NCBI GenBank assembly: GCA_020431405.1
Contig: JAGQIK010000214.1
Coordinates: 1 to 63,719 of the forward strand
DNA from: Myxococcales bacterium
Lineage (GTDB): Bacteria > Myxococcota_A > Polyangia > GCA-2747355
Direction of reading: 5' to 3'
DNA length: 63,719 bases
Shown: piece after piece, positions 35,075-44,266 of the stretch
Numbering within the stretch: the stretch's first letter is position 1
How the letters are laid out: each line of letters starts with the position of its first letter
Program-made: the position numbers and the translations under genes
Notes under the pieces: model-generated
Databases searched by the model: none
What the model was told of the DNA's origin: nothing
What the model saw: the letters and a program-made list of their open reading frames with translations, nothing else

Positions 35075-35297
35075 GATCGCGGCCGCGCACGATCTGCGGC
35101 CGCGCACAATCGGTCGCAGGGGGTGGCCACCGGGCTAGGCGAGTGGCTACTCGAAGTGGCCATCGGCCTAGCCGGCGACCGATCACCGAGCGACCAGTTG
35201 CAGGAGGCGATCGTTTGATATCAGGTGGATAGGCGAGTCTGCGGTCTGGCGTGCTTCTTGATCTATCTCGGGGCGCCAGACCACGAGGAGACTTGCA
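35075..35297. repeat. Nested direct/inverted repeats between the propeller locus and the discoidin lipoprotein
   Basis: A 9-bp perfect inverted repeat (ATCGGTCGC 35109-35117 / GCGACCGAT 35175-35183) encloses two 16-bp direct repeats (35123-35138 and 35156-35171, two mismatches) and a central CGAGT-GGCT-ACTCG hairpin. Before it, CGGCCGCGCAC occurs twice (35080-35106). Confidence 0.6.
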
Positions 35298-36299
35298 ATG
35301 CGACTCAAAGCCCTGCTGACCGCCACCCTCCTGATCACCGCCATCGGATGCGGAAGCGACGAGCAAACGACGCCGCAGTATCCGACCAACCCGTATCCGA
35401 CGAATCCGACCAATCCGACCAACCCGACGAATCCGACCAACCCGACCAACCCCACGGGCCCGCTGACGCAGCCCTCGGTGGATCCGGTCTCGGGCTCGGT
35501 GTGCACCGAGAGCGTCGCGGTTCAGGGAACGGCCGAGCCCGGCGCGAGCGTCTTCGTCGTCGGCGGCCTCTCGACCTCGGGCATCGCCACGGACGCGCAC
35601 CCGGTGACGGGTCGCTTCTGCATCGACGTCCCGCTCAAGAAAGACCAGAGCAACACCCTCGAGGTGCGCGCGCAGGACCCCACGCGCGGCATCAGCGAGG
35701 CGACGATGATCACCGTCAACCAGAGCGGTTGCACGGGCAGCGACGACATCAACCCGCCGTCGGGCAGCAACACGACGCCGTCGACCAACGTGGCCCTCGG
35801 CGCCGTGAGCAAGGCCAGCGACGACCTCGACAAGGGCAACCTCGGCTTCCTCACCGACGGCGACAGCAAGACCAGCATCACGGTCAGCGGTGGCGAGTGG
35901 TACTGCGGTTGGTGCAGCTATGACGGCTGGGTCACCGTGAAGCTCGACAAGCTCGTGGAGCTCTCGAAGATCGTCGTGCAGTGGGGCCAGGAGAACATCG
36001 GCCGCGACTACCGCGTGCTCGTCAGCTCGATGACCGACCCCGGCGATCCCGACCTCAACAACGGCAAGTGGGTCGAGGTCAAAGCGGTCACCGGCAACAG
36101 CGCGACGTCGGCCGCAGTGGACCTCTCGCAGACCAAGCCGCTGGCGCAGCACGTCGCCATCTGGATGGAGTACGACTCGAGCACGTCCTACTTCGAGACC
36201 TTCACCATCGGTGAGATCGAGGTCTACGACGTGGCCAAGACCAACACCAACACCCCGCTGCCCGGTGGCGCCAACAGCTGCTCGGCTCTGGGTAACTAG
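35298..36299 (+). CDS. Lipoprotein with (NPT)n stalk and discoidin-like domain
   Basis: A 333-residue lipoprotein (lipobox ITAIGC) with a GGAG site upstream. A 9-nt tandem repeat encodes about eight Asn-Pro-Thr triplets (about 27-52), a surface-exposed spacer. An Ig-like domain (VDPVSGSVCTESVAVQG to IDVPL) is followed by a discoidin (F5/8 type C-like) jelly roll: FLTDGDSKTSITVSGG, WVTVKLDKLVELSKIVVQW, RVLVSSMTD and FTIGEIEVYDV, the family order. Discoidin domains bind glycans or other surface ligands. Ends before a strong terminator. Confidence 0.85.
   Translation: MRLKALLTATLLITAIGCGSDEQTTPQYPTNPYPTNPTNPTNPTNPTNPTNPTGPLTQPSVDPVSGSVCTESVAVQGTAEPGASVFVVGGLSTSGIATDAHPVTGRFCIDVPLKKDQSNTLEVRAQDPTRGISEATMITVNQSGCTGSDDINPPSGSNTTPSTNVALGAVSKASDDLDKGNLGFLTDGDSKTSITVSGGEWYCGWCSYDGWVTVKLDKLVELSKIVVQWGQENIGRDYRVLVSSMTDPGDPDLNNGKWVEVKAVTGNSATSAAVDLSQTKPLAQHVAIWMEYDSSTSYFETFTIGEIEVYDVAKTNTNTPLPGGANSCSALGN
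35385..35455. repeat. 9-nt (NPT) tandem repeat
   Basis: Imperfect repeats of AAYCCGACC/G encode Asn-Pro-Thr triplets. Repeat number probably sets the stalk length of the lipoprotein. Confidence 0.85.
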
Positions 36300-36397
36300 C
36301 TCGTCCCGATTCCACGGCGCCTCGGGTGGTGCCGCGGTCAACCGGTCGCAGTCGCTGACACGCGACCATAGTTCCTCCGAAATTCTGGCAAGGCGCA

Positions 36398-36432
36398 GGC
36401 CTCGGCAATGGTGCCGGGGCCTTCGTCTTTTT
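36398..36432 (+). terminator. Intrinsic terminator
   Basis: GGCCTCGGCA pairs with TGCCGGGGCC (10 bp, one G-U), loop ATGG, followed by TTCGTCTTTTT. Lies 99 nt downstream of the discoidin lipoprotein stop. Confidence 0.85.
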
Positions 36433-36782
36433 GCAGTCCTTCGCGGCGATCTGGCGCCCTGCGGTATGGGGGCTGCGGCCGTCGAAGATGACTGAATCGG
36501 TGGCCACCTTCCGGAATCCGAAGCGCGGTCGCGAGCGAAAAGCGATGTAGTTTCTTTCGCCGTGGCGTCGCGTGCGGTGGATCAACGTTTGCACCGCTTT
36601 GTACCGAAAGTAATCCGGCCTACGGACGCTCTGCGAAGAGCGAGGGGAGCGGTTGGGTAACGCGACGAGCCGTCGAAGCATGCGCTTCGCGATCATCGCC
36701 GAACCAACGCGTGTTATGGTGCCGCCCGCGGAAGTGGCTCCGTACCCCTTCGTATAGGGCTTTCGGGGTTGTTGTACACACC
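36433..36782. other. Intergenic region before the trans-membrane TPR giant
   Basis: 350 nt without a supported gene. A small CTCTGCGAAGAG hairpin lies near 36629-36640. A promoter for the giant gene is expected in the less GC-rich part near 36690-36770, but I cannot define it. Confidence 0.4.
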
Positions 36783-39700
36783 ATGCGGGTCACCGAACCA
36801 AGCGGCGCGAGCCGCGCGCGATCGACCGGGGTCGCGCCGACCTTCGTCACCACGGCGAAGTCGCTGCTGTTGCGTCGACGTACGTTCGAGGCGATCAACT
36901 TGCTGCGTCGCGGGTTGAGCATCGACCCGGGCAACGACGATGCGGCGCTGCTGCTGTGCAAGTCGCTGGTGGCTGCCAAGCGGCTGCGCGAGGCGCGGCG
37001 CGCGCTCGACAAGCTGCTCGAGCGGCACGAAGACCCACAAGCCTACGCGCTGCTGATCCGCGTCTGCCTGGTGCTCGAGAACGCGGCGGCGGCATTCGAT
37101 GCGGCCGAGCAGGCCTGCCACCGTTTCCCCGACGACGAGCGGCTGACGAGCCTCTGGGTGCAAGCCAAGCAAGTGCTCGAGGGTGAGATCCCGCTCGACG
37201 CCGACGCCGAGGATCTGCCCACCGACCACGAAGGGACGCCGGCGGCGATCATCGCGGCGCGCGAGGCGAGCGCGCGGTTGAGCGAGGACGGCGTCGTCTC
37301 GGGGACGATCAGCGCGCGCGTCAAACGACGCGTGGGCACGATCCCGGACACGGCCTACTACAGCTCCGAGGAGCTGGCCGAAGAGCTGTCGAGCGACGGC
37401 GAGGCGATGGCCGAGGCGGCGAAGGCCGAGCCTCGCGCCGACGATGCACCGCCCGACGCGGTGCCCGACGCCGCAGGCGAGGTGGCGCAGCCGCCCAGCG
37501 AAGCGGCGACACCGCAGGTCACGGTCGCGGGCGCGCGCCCTGGCAAGAAGCGCGGCAAGGGCGTGCTCGACAGACCGACGATCCCCGTGCCCGCGCCCAA
37601 CCTGACGCGGGCGGTGCAGCGCTTCGCCGAGGGATCTGATCGCGAGGCGCCGTCGATCACGATCACGCCGCCCACCGGTCCGGGCGGCTCGCTGTTCGGT
37701 GCGCTGCTCGGTGACGGGCCGCCGATCCTGCGCTCGGCGCGTGGCGACGACGGCTCGACGGTGCGCAGCATGCCGCCTACGTTCGACGTCGGCGACGTGC
37801 TCGGCGATGACGAGGACGAGAGTCTCGACAAGGCGTTCGATGCGGTCGCGCGCGCCAACGAGAGCGACGAAGACGCGATCGATCGCGCCTTCGACTCGAT
37901 GCAGCGCGCGGCCGACGACGACACGCCCCACGTGCCGCCGATCGCGATCGTCTCGAAGCTGGCGAGCGCCGCCGACGAGGCGCGCATCATCGGCGAGGAC
38001 GACGATCTCGACGACCTCGAAGGGCTCGACGATCTCGAAGGGCTCGGCAAGCGCGACGCGCTCGAGGGTGTCGAGGGCCTAGACGACGAGGATGACGAGG
38101 ACGACGAGGAGCTCGCCGGCCTCGATCTGCTCGACGACGACGACGACGGGCTCGACGAGCTGTCGCTGGCGCTCGACGATCCAGAGCCGGCCGACCAAGC
38201 GGCGCTGGCCGATGTCAGCGTGCCGGTCTCGCCGAGCAGACAGGTCGCTGCGCGCGCTGCCGAGGCCGCCAAGGCGCCACTGACCAAGCTGTCGTCGCTC
38301 GACGCGCTGGCGCAGGTGATGTCTGCCGAGGCGCGACGCGCCGAGACGGCCGAGCTGCCTGCGGTCGCGCCGGAGCGCGTAGGCGCGAGCGCCGAGAGCG
38401 CGCCGACGCCGCTCTTGCCGGACAGCGACGAAGAGCTGGCCCCCGATGGGTGCGAGGACGTCGCCTCGGACGCCGTAACGGCCAAGCGTCCGCACCTGCG
38501 GCTGCTGCCTCCGGTAGAGATCCCTGCGGCTGTGGTCTCGGTGCCGGCGCCTATCGACGACGACGAGCTGCCCGAGCCGCCGCTCGACTTCGATGACTCG
38601 TCGATCGACTACTCGTCGTCGGGGCTCGACGCGATCACGCCCAGCGTCGCCGAGGACGCGCCCGACGCCGAGGCACAGGTGGCGCAGGCGGTGGATGCGG
38701 CGCTGCTCGACGCGCCCACGCCGAGCGTCGAGGACGCCGCCAAGGCGGCCAAGCGGCGCGCGCCCACCTTCGAGCTGCGCCGCACGGCGCCACGCGCGCC
38801 CGCCGAGCTGTTGGCGGCGGCGCTCGGCGATGCCGAGGACAAGCCCACACCCGAGCTGATCGGCGCGGCACGTCGTGTCGCTGCGCTCGAAGAGGCGCGC
38901 CGCAGCAGTGAAGAGATCCCGCTGCCGCAGCCCAAGCCGAGCGACGCGCGCAAAGAGCGTCCGCGCATCGTGCATCCGATGCCGCCGGCGAGCACGGAGG
39001 TATCTCTGCCTCGCGTCGACGTGGCGAGCATTCGTGCGCCCGGCAGCCACGACGTGGAGGAGCTCGACGAGCCGATCCTCGAGGCGCCGACGCCGAAGAT
39101 CTCTCACGCCTCGCCCGACGAGCTGGTCGCGCGGCGTTCGCCGACGGCCGACGCGCTGCCGGCGCCAGTGCCGAGCCCCGCGCAGGTGCTGGCCGAAGCG
39201 GCGCTACCGCCGCCGCTGCCGCCGCACACGCCGAGCCCGGTGCGCGTCGAGCTGAGCCCCGTGCAGCAGCAGCAGCAGCAGCCGCGGCGCATGGCGCCCA
39301 CGCCGAGCGAGATCGCACAGCCTTCGCTGCCGCCCGAGCGTATCGACGTCGATCCGGAGGCGCTCGACTTCGAGCTCGTGCAGCGCCGGCGCGACCCGAC
39401 GATGGAAGGCAAGCGCCGCCTGCCAGTGATGATGCCGGCGGTGTCGCCGGCGCCTGCGCCTGCGCCCGCGCCTGCTGCCGCAGCGCTGCTGCCGGCGCCA
39501 GCGCCCGCCGTGCTCGAACGTGCGCCCGTCGCGCGCGCCGAGCAGGTCGTCATCGAGCCAGCGCCGATCACGATCACGCCGCTGTCGGAGAAGTTTCCGT
39601 CGTTCGGCGACTCCCACCTGCTCAACCCGCTGCCGACGACGCCGATGCGCACGCGGCGCCGCCAGCCGAGCTCCCCTCGCGTGCGCGCGCCACGCTCGCT

Positions 39701-41957
39701 GCTGCGCCGTCTGTGGCCGCTGTGGTTGGCGCTGGCGTTGATGACGCTGAGCGGCGGCGTGGTGGCCGGCCTGGTGGTGCGCAAGCGCAACGAGGCCGAG
39801 CGCACGCTCAAGGACGCGCGCACGCTCGCGCAGCGGGTGCAAGCCTGGATGCTGCGTGCGGCGCTCTACAAGGCCAAGAGCGCGGCCAACCTCGGCGGCC
39901 GCAGGGCCGGCGTGGTGGCGCTGGCCGCGGCGATCCACGCGCAGCTGGCAGTGGACTACGCCGACTCGGATCTGGGCGGCGCTGCGTCGCTCGTCGACGA
40001 GGCCAAGCGGCTCGGCGCGCCCTATCAGAAGAGCGCGGCGCGCGATCTGGCGATCGCCGAGGCGTTCCTGGCGCTCGGCACGCGGCCGCTGCCCGAAGCG
40101 ATCACGCGCCTGTCGCGCAGCGTCAGCGAGCACCCCAACAGCGCACGGCTGCGAGCGCTGCACGCGCGCGCGCTGCTCGACAACCGCGAGCTGTCGCTGG
40201 CGGCGCGCACGCTCGGCGGCCTGCCGCAGACCGATCCGATGGTGCTGCGCACGCTCGCCGAGCTGCAGTGGGCGATGGGCCATCACCGCACGGCGCGCGT
40301 CACGCTCGACGCGGCGGTCAAGGCGGGGCTTTCGCTGCAGCAGGCCGACCTCGACCTGGCGCGCCTGCAGCTCGACGCGTCGACGCTGGCGGCCAGCGCG
40401 GGGACGCACGCGCGCCTCTCGCGGCTGATCGAGGCCAAGCTGCTCTCGCCCGCCGAGCGCGGCTGGGCGCATCTGCTGCTCGCCGACGTGGCGTTTCGCC
40501 GCGGCAAGGGCGCGCTCGCCGAGCGCGAGCTGCGCAAGGCGCTGGGCGTGCGTCCGGCGGCCGACGCGGGCTACTACTATCACCTCGCGCGGCTCTTGCG
40601 CTCGCGCGGCCGCTACAAGCACGCGTTGGCGCAGCTTCGCCGCGCGCGCCGCATCGTGCCGCGTGACCCGCGTTTCATCGCGCTGGAGGCCGACATCGAG
40701 CTCTGCCTCGACCGGCCGGCGCGGGCGACGGCGCTGCTGCGCTCGCTCGACGAGCTGACGCCGCACACGCGCGAAGTGCTGCTGCGCGCCTACCTGCGCC
40801 GCGGGGATCTGCGCCGCGCACGCGCCGAGCTGCGCAAGCTCTCGCGCGGCACGCTGCGCCGGGTGCTCGCTGCGCGCATCGAGGTTGCCGCGGGCAAGCC
40901 CTACCAGGCGCTGCGTGGCCTGAGCGGCGTGCGCAGCGAGCCCGAGGTCGAGCTGGTGCGTGCGCTGGCGTCGCTTCGCGCGGGCGAGCTTCGCGCGGCC
41001 GAGCGTTCGCTGCGCGGTGTGCTGCGCTCGGGTGTGTTCGGCGACGAGGCGCACTGGGTGCTCTCGCGTCTGGCGCTGCAGCGCAAGCAGGGCCCAAAGG
41101 CGCTCGCCGAGCTGCGCGCTGCCGTCGCCGCCAACCCGTACTGCGCCCGCTACCGCCGCGCCCTGGGCAAGCTGCTGCTGCGCCTCGGCCACTACGGTCA
41201 GGCGCGGCGCGCGTTCACCAAGCTGCTCGACCGCGACAGCCACGATCTGGGTGCGCTGGCTGGCCGTGCGCGTGCGTCGGTGGAGCTCGACAGCGGCGAG
41301 GCGGAAGCCGACCTCGAGGCGCTGGGCAAGGCGGGTCACCGCAACATGAAGCTGCTGCTCTTTGCGCGGCGCGCCATGCGCGCTGGCAACTGGGACAGCG
41401 CCGAGCTCTCCATCTCGCAGGCGGACCCCAAGTGGATCGAGGCCTCGCGCGAGGGACAGCTCTGGATGGCCGAGATCCATCGGCGCCAGCGACGCCCGCG
41501 GCTCGCCGAGAAGAGCTTCCGCGCGCTGCTCATCGATCCGGCGTCGCGCCCGCAGGCCTACCTCGGCCTCTCGCGCGTGGCGCTCGACATCAAGGACGCA
41601 CGCGAGGCGGCCACGCAGGCCAAGGCCGGCCTGGCCGCGCTCAAGGACGGCATCTTCCCGCGCCAGCTCGAGATCGCGCTGCACGTGCAGCTCGCGCGCA
41701 TCTACAAGCGCCGTCGCCGCACCTCGGGCGCCGCCATCGCGGAGCTTCAGGAAGCGCTCGGCATCGACAAGACCAGCCACGGCGCCGCGCTGATGCTCGG
41801 CAAGCTCTATCGCCGCCTCGGCAAGCGCCAGCGCGCCATCCCGCTGCTGGCCAGCGCGCTGAAGAGCGCCCGCACCCCGCGCCAGGCGGCAAACGCCAAG
41901 CGCTGGCTCAAGCGCGCCTGCCGCCGCCTCAAAGACGCGCCGGCCGAGTGCCGCTAG
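36783..41957 (+). CDS. Giant single-span membrane protein: cytoplasmic acidic region, periplasmic TPRs
   Basis: About 1724 residues from the ATG at 36783 (MRVTEPSGAS). Residues about 20-140 are TPR-like (INLLRRGLSIDPGNDDAALL). About 150-960 is a disordered Asp/Glu/Ala/Pro-rich region with short repeated acidic motifs (DDLEGLDDLEGL) and a six- or seven-Gln run at nt 39262-39280. One membrane helix (WPLWLALALMTLSGGVVAGLVV, about 978-999) is preceded by Arg-rich sequence, so the N-terminal part is cytoplasmic. About 1010-1724 is a second TPR array (ARRAFTKLLDRDSHDLGALAGRARA). The topology suggests coupling between cytoplasm and periplasm; no catalytic domain is seen. Confidence 0.88.
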   Translation: MRVTEPSGASRARSTGVAPTFVTTAKSLLLRRRTFEAINLLRRGLSIDPGNDDAALLLCKSLVAAKRLREARRALDKLLERHEDPQAYALLIRVCLVLENAAAAFDAAEQACHRFPDDERLTSLWVQAKQVLEGEIPLDADAEDLPTDHEGTPAAIIAAREASARLSEDGVVSGTISARVKRRVGTIPDTAYYSSEELAEELSSDGEAMAEAAKAEPRADDAPPDAVPDAAGEVAQPPSEAATPQVTVAGARPGKKRGKGVLDRPTIPVPAPNLTRAVQRFAEGSDREAPSITITPPTGPGGSLFGALLGDGPPILRSARGDDGSTVRSMPPTFDVGDVLGDDEDESLDKAFDAVARANESDEDAIDRAFDSMQRAADDDTPHVPPIAIVSKLASAADEARIIGEDDDLDDLEGLDDLEGLGKRDALEGVEGLDDEDDEDDEELAGLDLLDDDDDGLDELSLALDDPEPADQAALADVSVPVSPSRQVAARAAEAAKAPLTKLSSLDALAQVMSAEARRAETAELPAVAPERVGASAESAPTPLLPDSDEELAPDGCEDVASDAVTAKRPHLRLLPPVEIPAAVVSVPAPIDDDELPEPPLDFDDSSIDYSSSGLDAITPSVAEDAPDAEAQVAQAVDAALLDAPTPSVEDAAKAAKRRAPTFELRRTAPRAPAELLAAALGDAEDKPTPELIGAARRVAALEEARRSSEEIPLPQPKPSDARKERPRIVHPMPPASTEVSLPRVDVASIRAPGSHDVEELDEPILEAPTPKISHASPDELVARRSPTADALPAPVPSPAQVLAEAALPPPLPPHTPSPVRVELSPVQQQQQQPRRMAPTPSEIAQPSLPPERIDVDPEALDFELVQRRRDPTMEGKRRLPVMMPAVSPAPAPAPAPAAAALLPAPAPAVLERAPVARAEQVVIEPAPITITPLSEKFPSFGDSHLLNPLPTTPMRTRRRQPSSPRVRAPRSLLRRLWPLWLALALMTLSGGVVAGLVVRKRNEAERTLKDARTLAQRVQAWMLRAALYKAKSAANLGGRRAGVVALAAAIHAQLAVDYADSDLGGAASLVDEAKRLGAPYQKSAARDLAIAEAFLALGTRPLPEAITRLSRSVSEHPNSARLRALHARALLDNRELSLAARTLGGLPQTDPMVLRTLAELQWAMGHHRTARVTLDAAVKAGLSLQQADLDLARLQLDASTLAASAGTHARLSRLIEAKLLSPAERGWAHLLLADVAFRRGKGALAERELRKALGVRPAADAGYYYHLARLLRSRGRYKHALAQLRRARRIVPRDPRFIALEADIELCLDRPARATALLRSLDELTPHTREVLLRAYLRRGDLRRARAELRKLSRGTLRRVLAARIEVAAGKPYQALRGLSGVRSEPEVELVRALASLRAGELRAAERSLRGVLRSGVFGDEAHWVLSRLALQRKQGPKALAELRAAVAANPYCARYRRALGKLLLRLGHYGQARRAFTKLLDRDSHDLGALAGRARASVELDSGEAEADLEALGKAGHRNMKLLLFARRAMRAGNWDSAELSISQADPKWIEASREGQLWMAEIHRRQRRPRLAEKSFRALLIDPASRPQAYLGLSRVALDIKDAREAATQAKAGLAALKDGIFPRQLEIALHVQLARIYKRRRRTSGAAIAELQEALGIDKTSHGAALMLGKLYRRLGKRQRAIPLLASALKSARTPRQAANAKRWLKRACRRLKDAPAECR

Positions 41958-42043
41958 CGCACTGCAGCGCCACTTCCTTCGCAACTCTGACCATCGCGCT
42001 TCGACAAGGGCCACAAACGTAGCCCACGCACGAGGAGGCGGCG

Positions 42044-42484
42044 ATGCCACCCATCGACCGAAGGAACCAGCTACGCCAGCTCTGGACCGATGGCAACGCC
42101 GCGACGCGTCGCGATGAACCGCCGGCCCAGCTCGTTCGGCAGACCCGGCAAGATGGCGATTGCCGACTGCGTCGCGAAGTCTGCGATCAGATCGTGCGCG
42201 AACGCCCGCAGCTGGCGCGCAGCGAGTATCGCCGCGGCGTGGCGGCGATGAAGGTGGGCGACTACGCGACCGCGCTTGCTGCCTTCAAGTACGGCTACGC
42301 CGTGTCCGCGCGGCCGGGCTTTCTGTTCAACATCGCGCAGTGCTACCGCAACCTCGGCCGCTACCGCGAAGCCGCCGCGGTGCTCGAAAGCTACCGCCCG
42401 TACGCGCCGGCCGAGCGCGGTGCGGCGATCGACGCGCTGCTCTGCCAGCTCGAGAAGCTCGCACGCCAGCAGCCAGCACGCTGA
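42044..42484 (+). CDS. Small TPR protein
   Basis: A 146-residue protein with a central TPR pair: YRRGVAAMKVGDYATALAAF and FLFNIAQCYRNLGRYREAAAVL, a pattern common in myxobacterial periplasmic or kinase-associated proteins. No signal peptide is visible, although an upstream start could add one. It lies 86 nt after the giant TPR gene and likely follows it in the same transcript; AGGAGG precedes the ATG. Confidence 0.75.
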   Translation: MPPIDRRNQLRQLWTDGNAATRRDEPPAQLVRQTRQDGDCRLRREVCDQIVRERPQLARSEYRRGVAAMKVGDYATALAAFKYGYAVSARPGFLFNIAQCYRNLGRYREAAAVLESYRPYAPAERGAAIDALLCQLEKLARQQPAR

Positions 42485-42521
42485 CCGCGGGCCGAGTGCC
42501 GCTGCGCCCCTTAGCCTCTAG

Positions 42522-43298
42522 TTAGCACTTAGGCGTGCTCTGCGGCACGCAGACGTTGGCGCAGCCGTCGGTGCCCGAGGCGCCCTGGCAGTCGTGGCCG
42601 TCGACGGCGTTGCAGTCGCGCAGGTCCTCGCACAGACGCGCGCAGAAGCTGCCCGTCGTGCCGCCCGAGACGCAGTGCGAGGCGGGCGGGCAGTCGGCGT
42701 TGCTGCTGCACGTGCGCGTGCAGTAGCCGCTGGTGAAGCCCGGGCCCTGCTGGCAGGTGAGGTTCTGCTCGCAGCCGCTGCCGCTACACTTGGCGCCCAC
42801 CGACGCGGTGACGTCGATCTCCACCGGCGCGTTGGGGCCTTCGACGAAGCCGGTGGTGATGCTGCGGCAGCCGCGGCCGATGAAGAACGTTCCGCTGGTG
42901 CCCTGCGCGAGCGCTTCGGCGACGACGATCACCGGCATGCCGGTGAGCACGCGCAGCTGCTGGCTCGCTTCCTTGGAGGGGTCGCTGCCATCCCAGGCGA
43001 GCTGTACGGCGCAGTCGGAGTTGTTGACGCAGGCGAGGTTGCTCTGGCCCTGCCCGTTGCTGAGGAAGCTCTCGAAGGTGTACGTGTTGGGGATCTGATC
43101 GCAGGTCACGCGCGAGCCGTTGAGATCGGCGCGGCCGACCCACACGCGAAAGGCGGTGGCGTAGCGGTGCACGCCGCGGTCGACGACGATGCCGAAGCTC
43201 AGGCGCGCGATGCTCGCGTCGGGGGTGGCGTTGCACGCGGCGAGGGCCCCGCTAAGCGGCAGAACGGCGAGCAGCAGGAAGGCGGCGCGGCGTCTCAT
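42522..43298 (-). CDS. Cys-rich lipoprotein
   Basis: A 258-residue lipoprotein (lipobox GALAAC). Residues 25-180 are beta-rich with paired Cys. The last 80 residues are Cys-rich in an EGF/knottin-like spacing (CEQNLTCQQGP, CTRTCSSNADCPPASHC and CARLCEDLRDC), repeats often found in myxobacterial surface proteins. The ATG overlaps the stop of the upstream gene (ATGA), so they are co-translated. No function assigned. Confidence 0.75.
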   Translation of the reverse strand: MRRRAAFLLLAVLPLSGALAACNATPDASIARLSFGIVVDRGVHRYATAFRVWVGRADLNGSRVTCDQIPNTYTFESFLSNGQGQSNLACVNNSDCAVQLAWDGSDPSKEASQQLRVLTGMPVIVVAEALAQGTSGTFFIGRGCRSITTGFVEGPNAPVEIDVTASVGAKCSGSGCEQNLTCQQGPGFTSGYCTRTCSSNADCPPASHCVSGGTTGSFCARLCEDLRDCNAVDGHDCQGASGTDGCANVCVPQSTPKC

Positions 43299-44227
43299 TT
43301 GATCAGCACCGTGATGTCGGTCTGGCCGGCGGGCGGCGGCGCCGGGCCGCTGTCGCCGCGCGTGAGCAGGATCGCGGCGACGATGCCGCCGGCGACGGCG
43401 AGGCCGCCGCCGATGCCGAGCAGCCACCAGCCGACGTTGGAGCTACCGCCCTTGTCGGTGACGATCGCGATCTCGTAGGGCTCGTCCTCGCTGCCGGCGC
43501 GCGCGAGCACGTTGCCGCGCATGCCGCGCGCCTCGACGTAGTAGGTCAGCACGCCCTTCTTGCCGGTCTCGAGAGCAGGGATGGTGCCTTCGGCCTTCGG
43601 CGTGGCCTTGTCGTACTTGAGCTTGATCGTCGAGAAGTCCGGGCCGCCCTTCACGCGCCAGCGGATCCACAGGTGGTGCACCAGCTTGCGAGGGTCATCG
43701 ATATCGATCTTGACGGTCACGGGCTTGCCTAGCGCCGATTTGGTCGGTGCACGCGCGTCGAGGTCCACCGCGTTCGACGTGCCGGCGCCCTTGCTGCCAC
43801 CCCCCGCGGTGGGTCTGCGCGCGGGCGCTCGCCCCGGGGTCGCTGGCAGGCTCATCTGCTTGAGCGCCACCATAAACATGGCTCGGATGCTGGGGGAGAC
43901 GCCAGCCGGCATGCGGAAACGCGGCCGCCGCTTGAGCACTTCCTTGAAGGCGGCGACGGCGTCGCGGGCGCGGCCGAGGGCCGTGAAGCAGACGCCCATA
44001 TAGAGGTATGCTCGCGCCTGCTGGATCTTGGTGACACCCTTGGCCTGTTGGACCTTGATCAGCACGCGCAGCGCTTTTGTGTACTCGAGCTGCTCGTAGA
44101 ACGATTCGGCCTGTTTGAGCAGCGCTTCGGGCTGGGCTTGGGCCAGCGCGGCGGTCGGAAATGCGAGCGCGAGGACGAAGCCCGCGAGAAAGGCGCGTAT
44201 CACGAGGTGAAACGTAAACGACCGCAA
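43295..44227 (-). CDS. Exported TPR protein with C-terminal membrane helix
   Basis: A 310-residue protein. Signal peptide ends at AALAQA. Residues about 32-105 carry TPR helices (ARAYLYMGVCFTALGRARDAVAAF). A linker follows, then a beta domain (VTVKIDIDDPRKLVHHLWIRWRV). Near the end is one membrane helix (WWLLGIGGGLAVAGGIVAAILL) and a short beta tail TDITVLIK. The gene is divergent from the PEGA kinase at 44267, the two starts being only 39 nt apart, which suggests shared control and perhaps shared function. Confidence 0.8.
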   Translation of the reverse strand: MRSFTFHLVIRAFLAGFVLALAFPTAALAQAQPEALLKQAESFYEQLEYTKALRVLIKVQQAKGVTKIQQARAYLYMGVCFTALGRARDAVAAFKEVLKRRPRFRMPAGVSPSIRAMFMVALKQMSLPATPGRAPARRPTAGGGSKGAGTSNAVDLDARAPTKSALGKPVTVKIDIDDPRKLVHHLWIRWRVKGGPDFSTIKLKYDKATPKAEGTIPALETGKKGVLTYYVEARGMRGNVLARAGSEDEPYEIAIVTDKGGSSNVGWWLLGIGGGLAVAGGIVAAILLTRGDSGPAPPPAGQTDITVLIK

Positions 44228-44266
44228 TCCTAGCGGTCAAGCACGCGGCAGCGATACACTTCCACG

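Noticed and set aside
36202-36696. Minus-strand 164-codon frame in the spacer before the TPR giant
   Set aside because: It spans an intrinsic terminator and part of the lipoprotein gene and gives Arg/Pro-rich translation.
39204-42050. A 948-codon minus-strand open frame opposite the membrane TPR giant
   Set aside because: Same antisense effect; the plus frame has TPRs, acidic motifs and a membrane helix, the minus frame has no recognisable feature.
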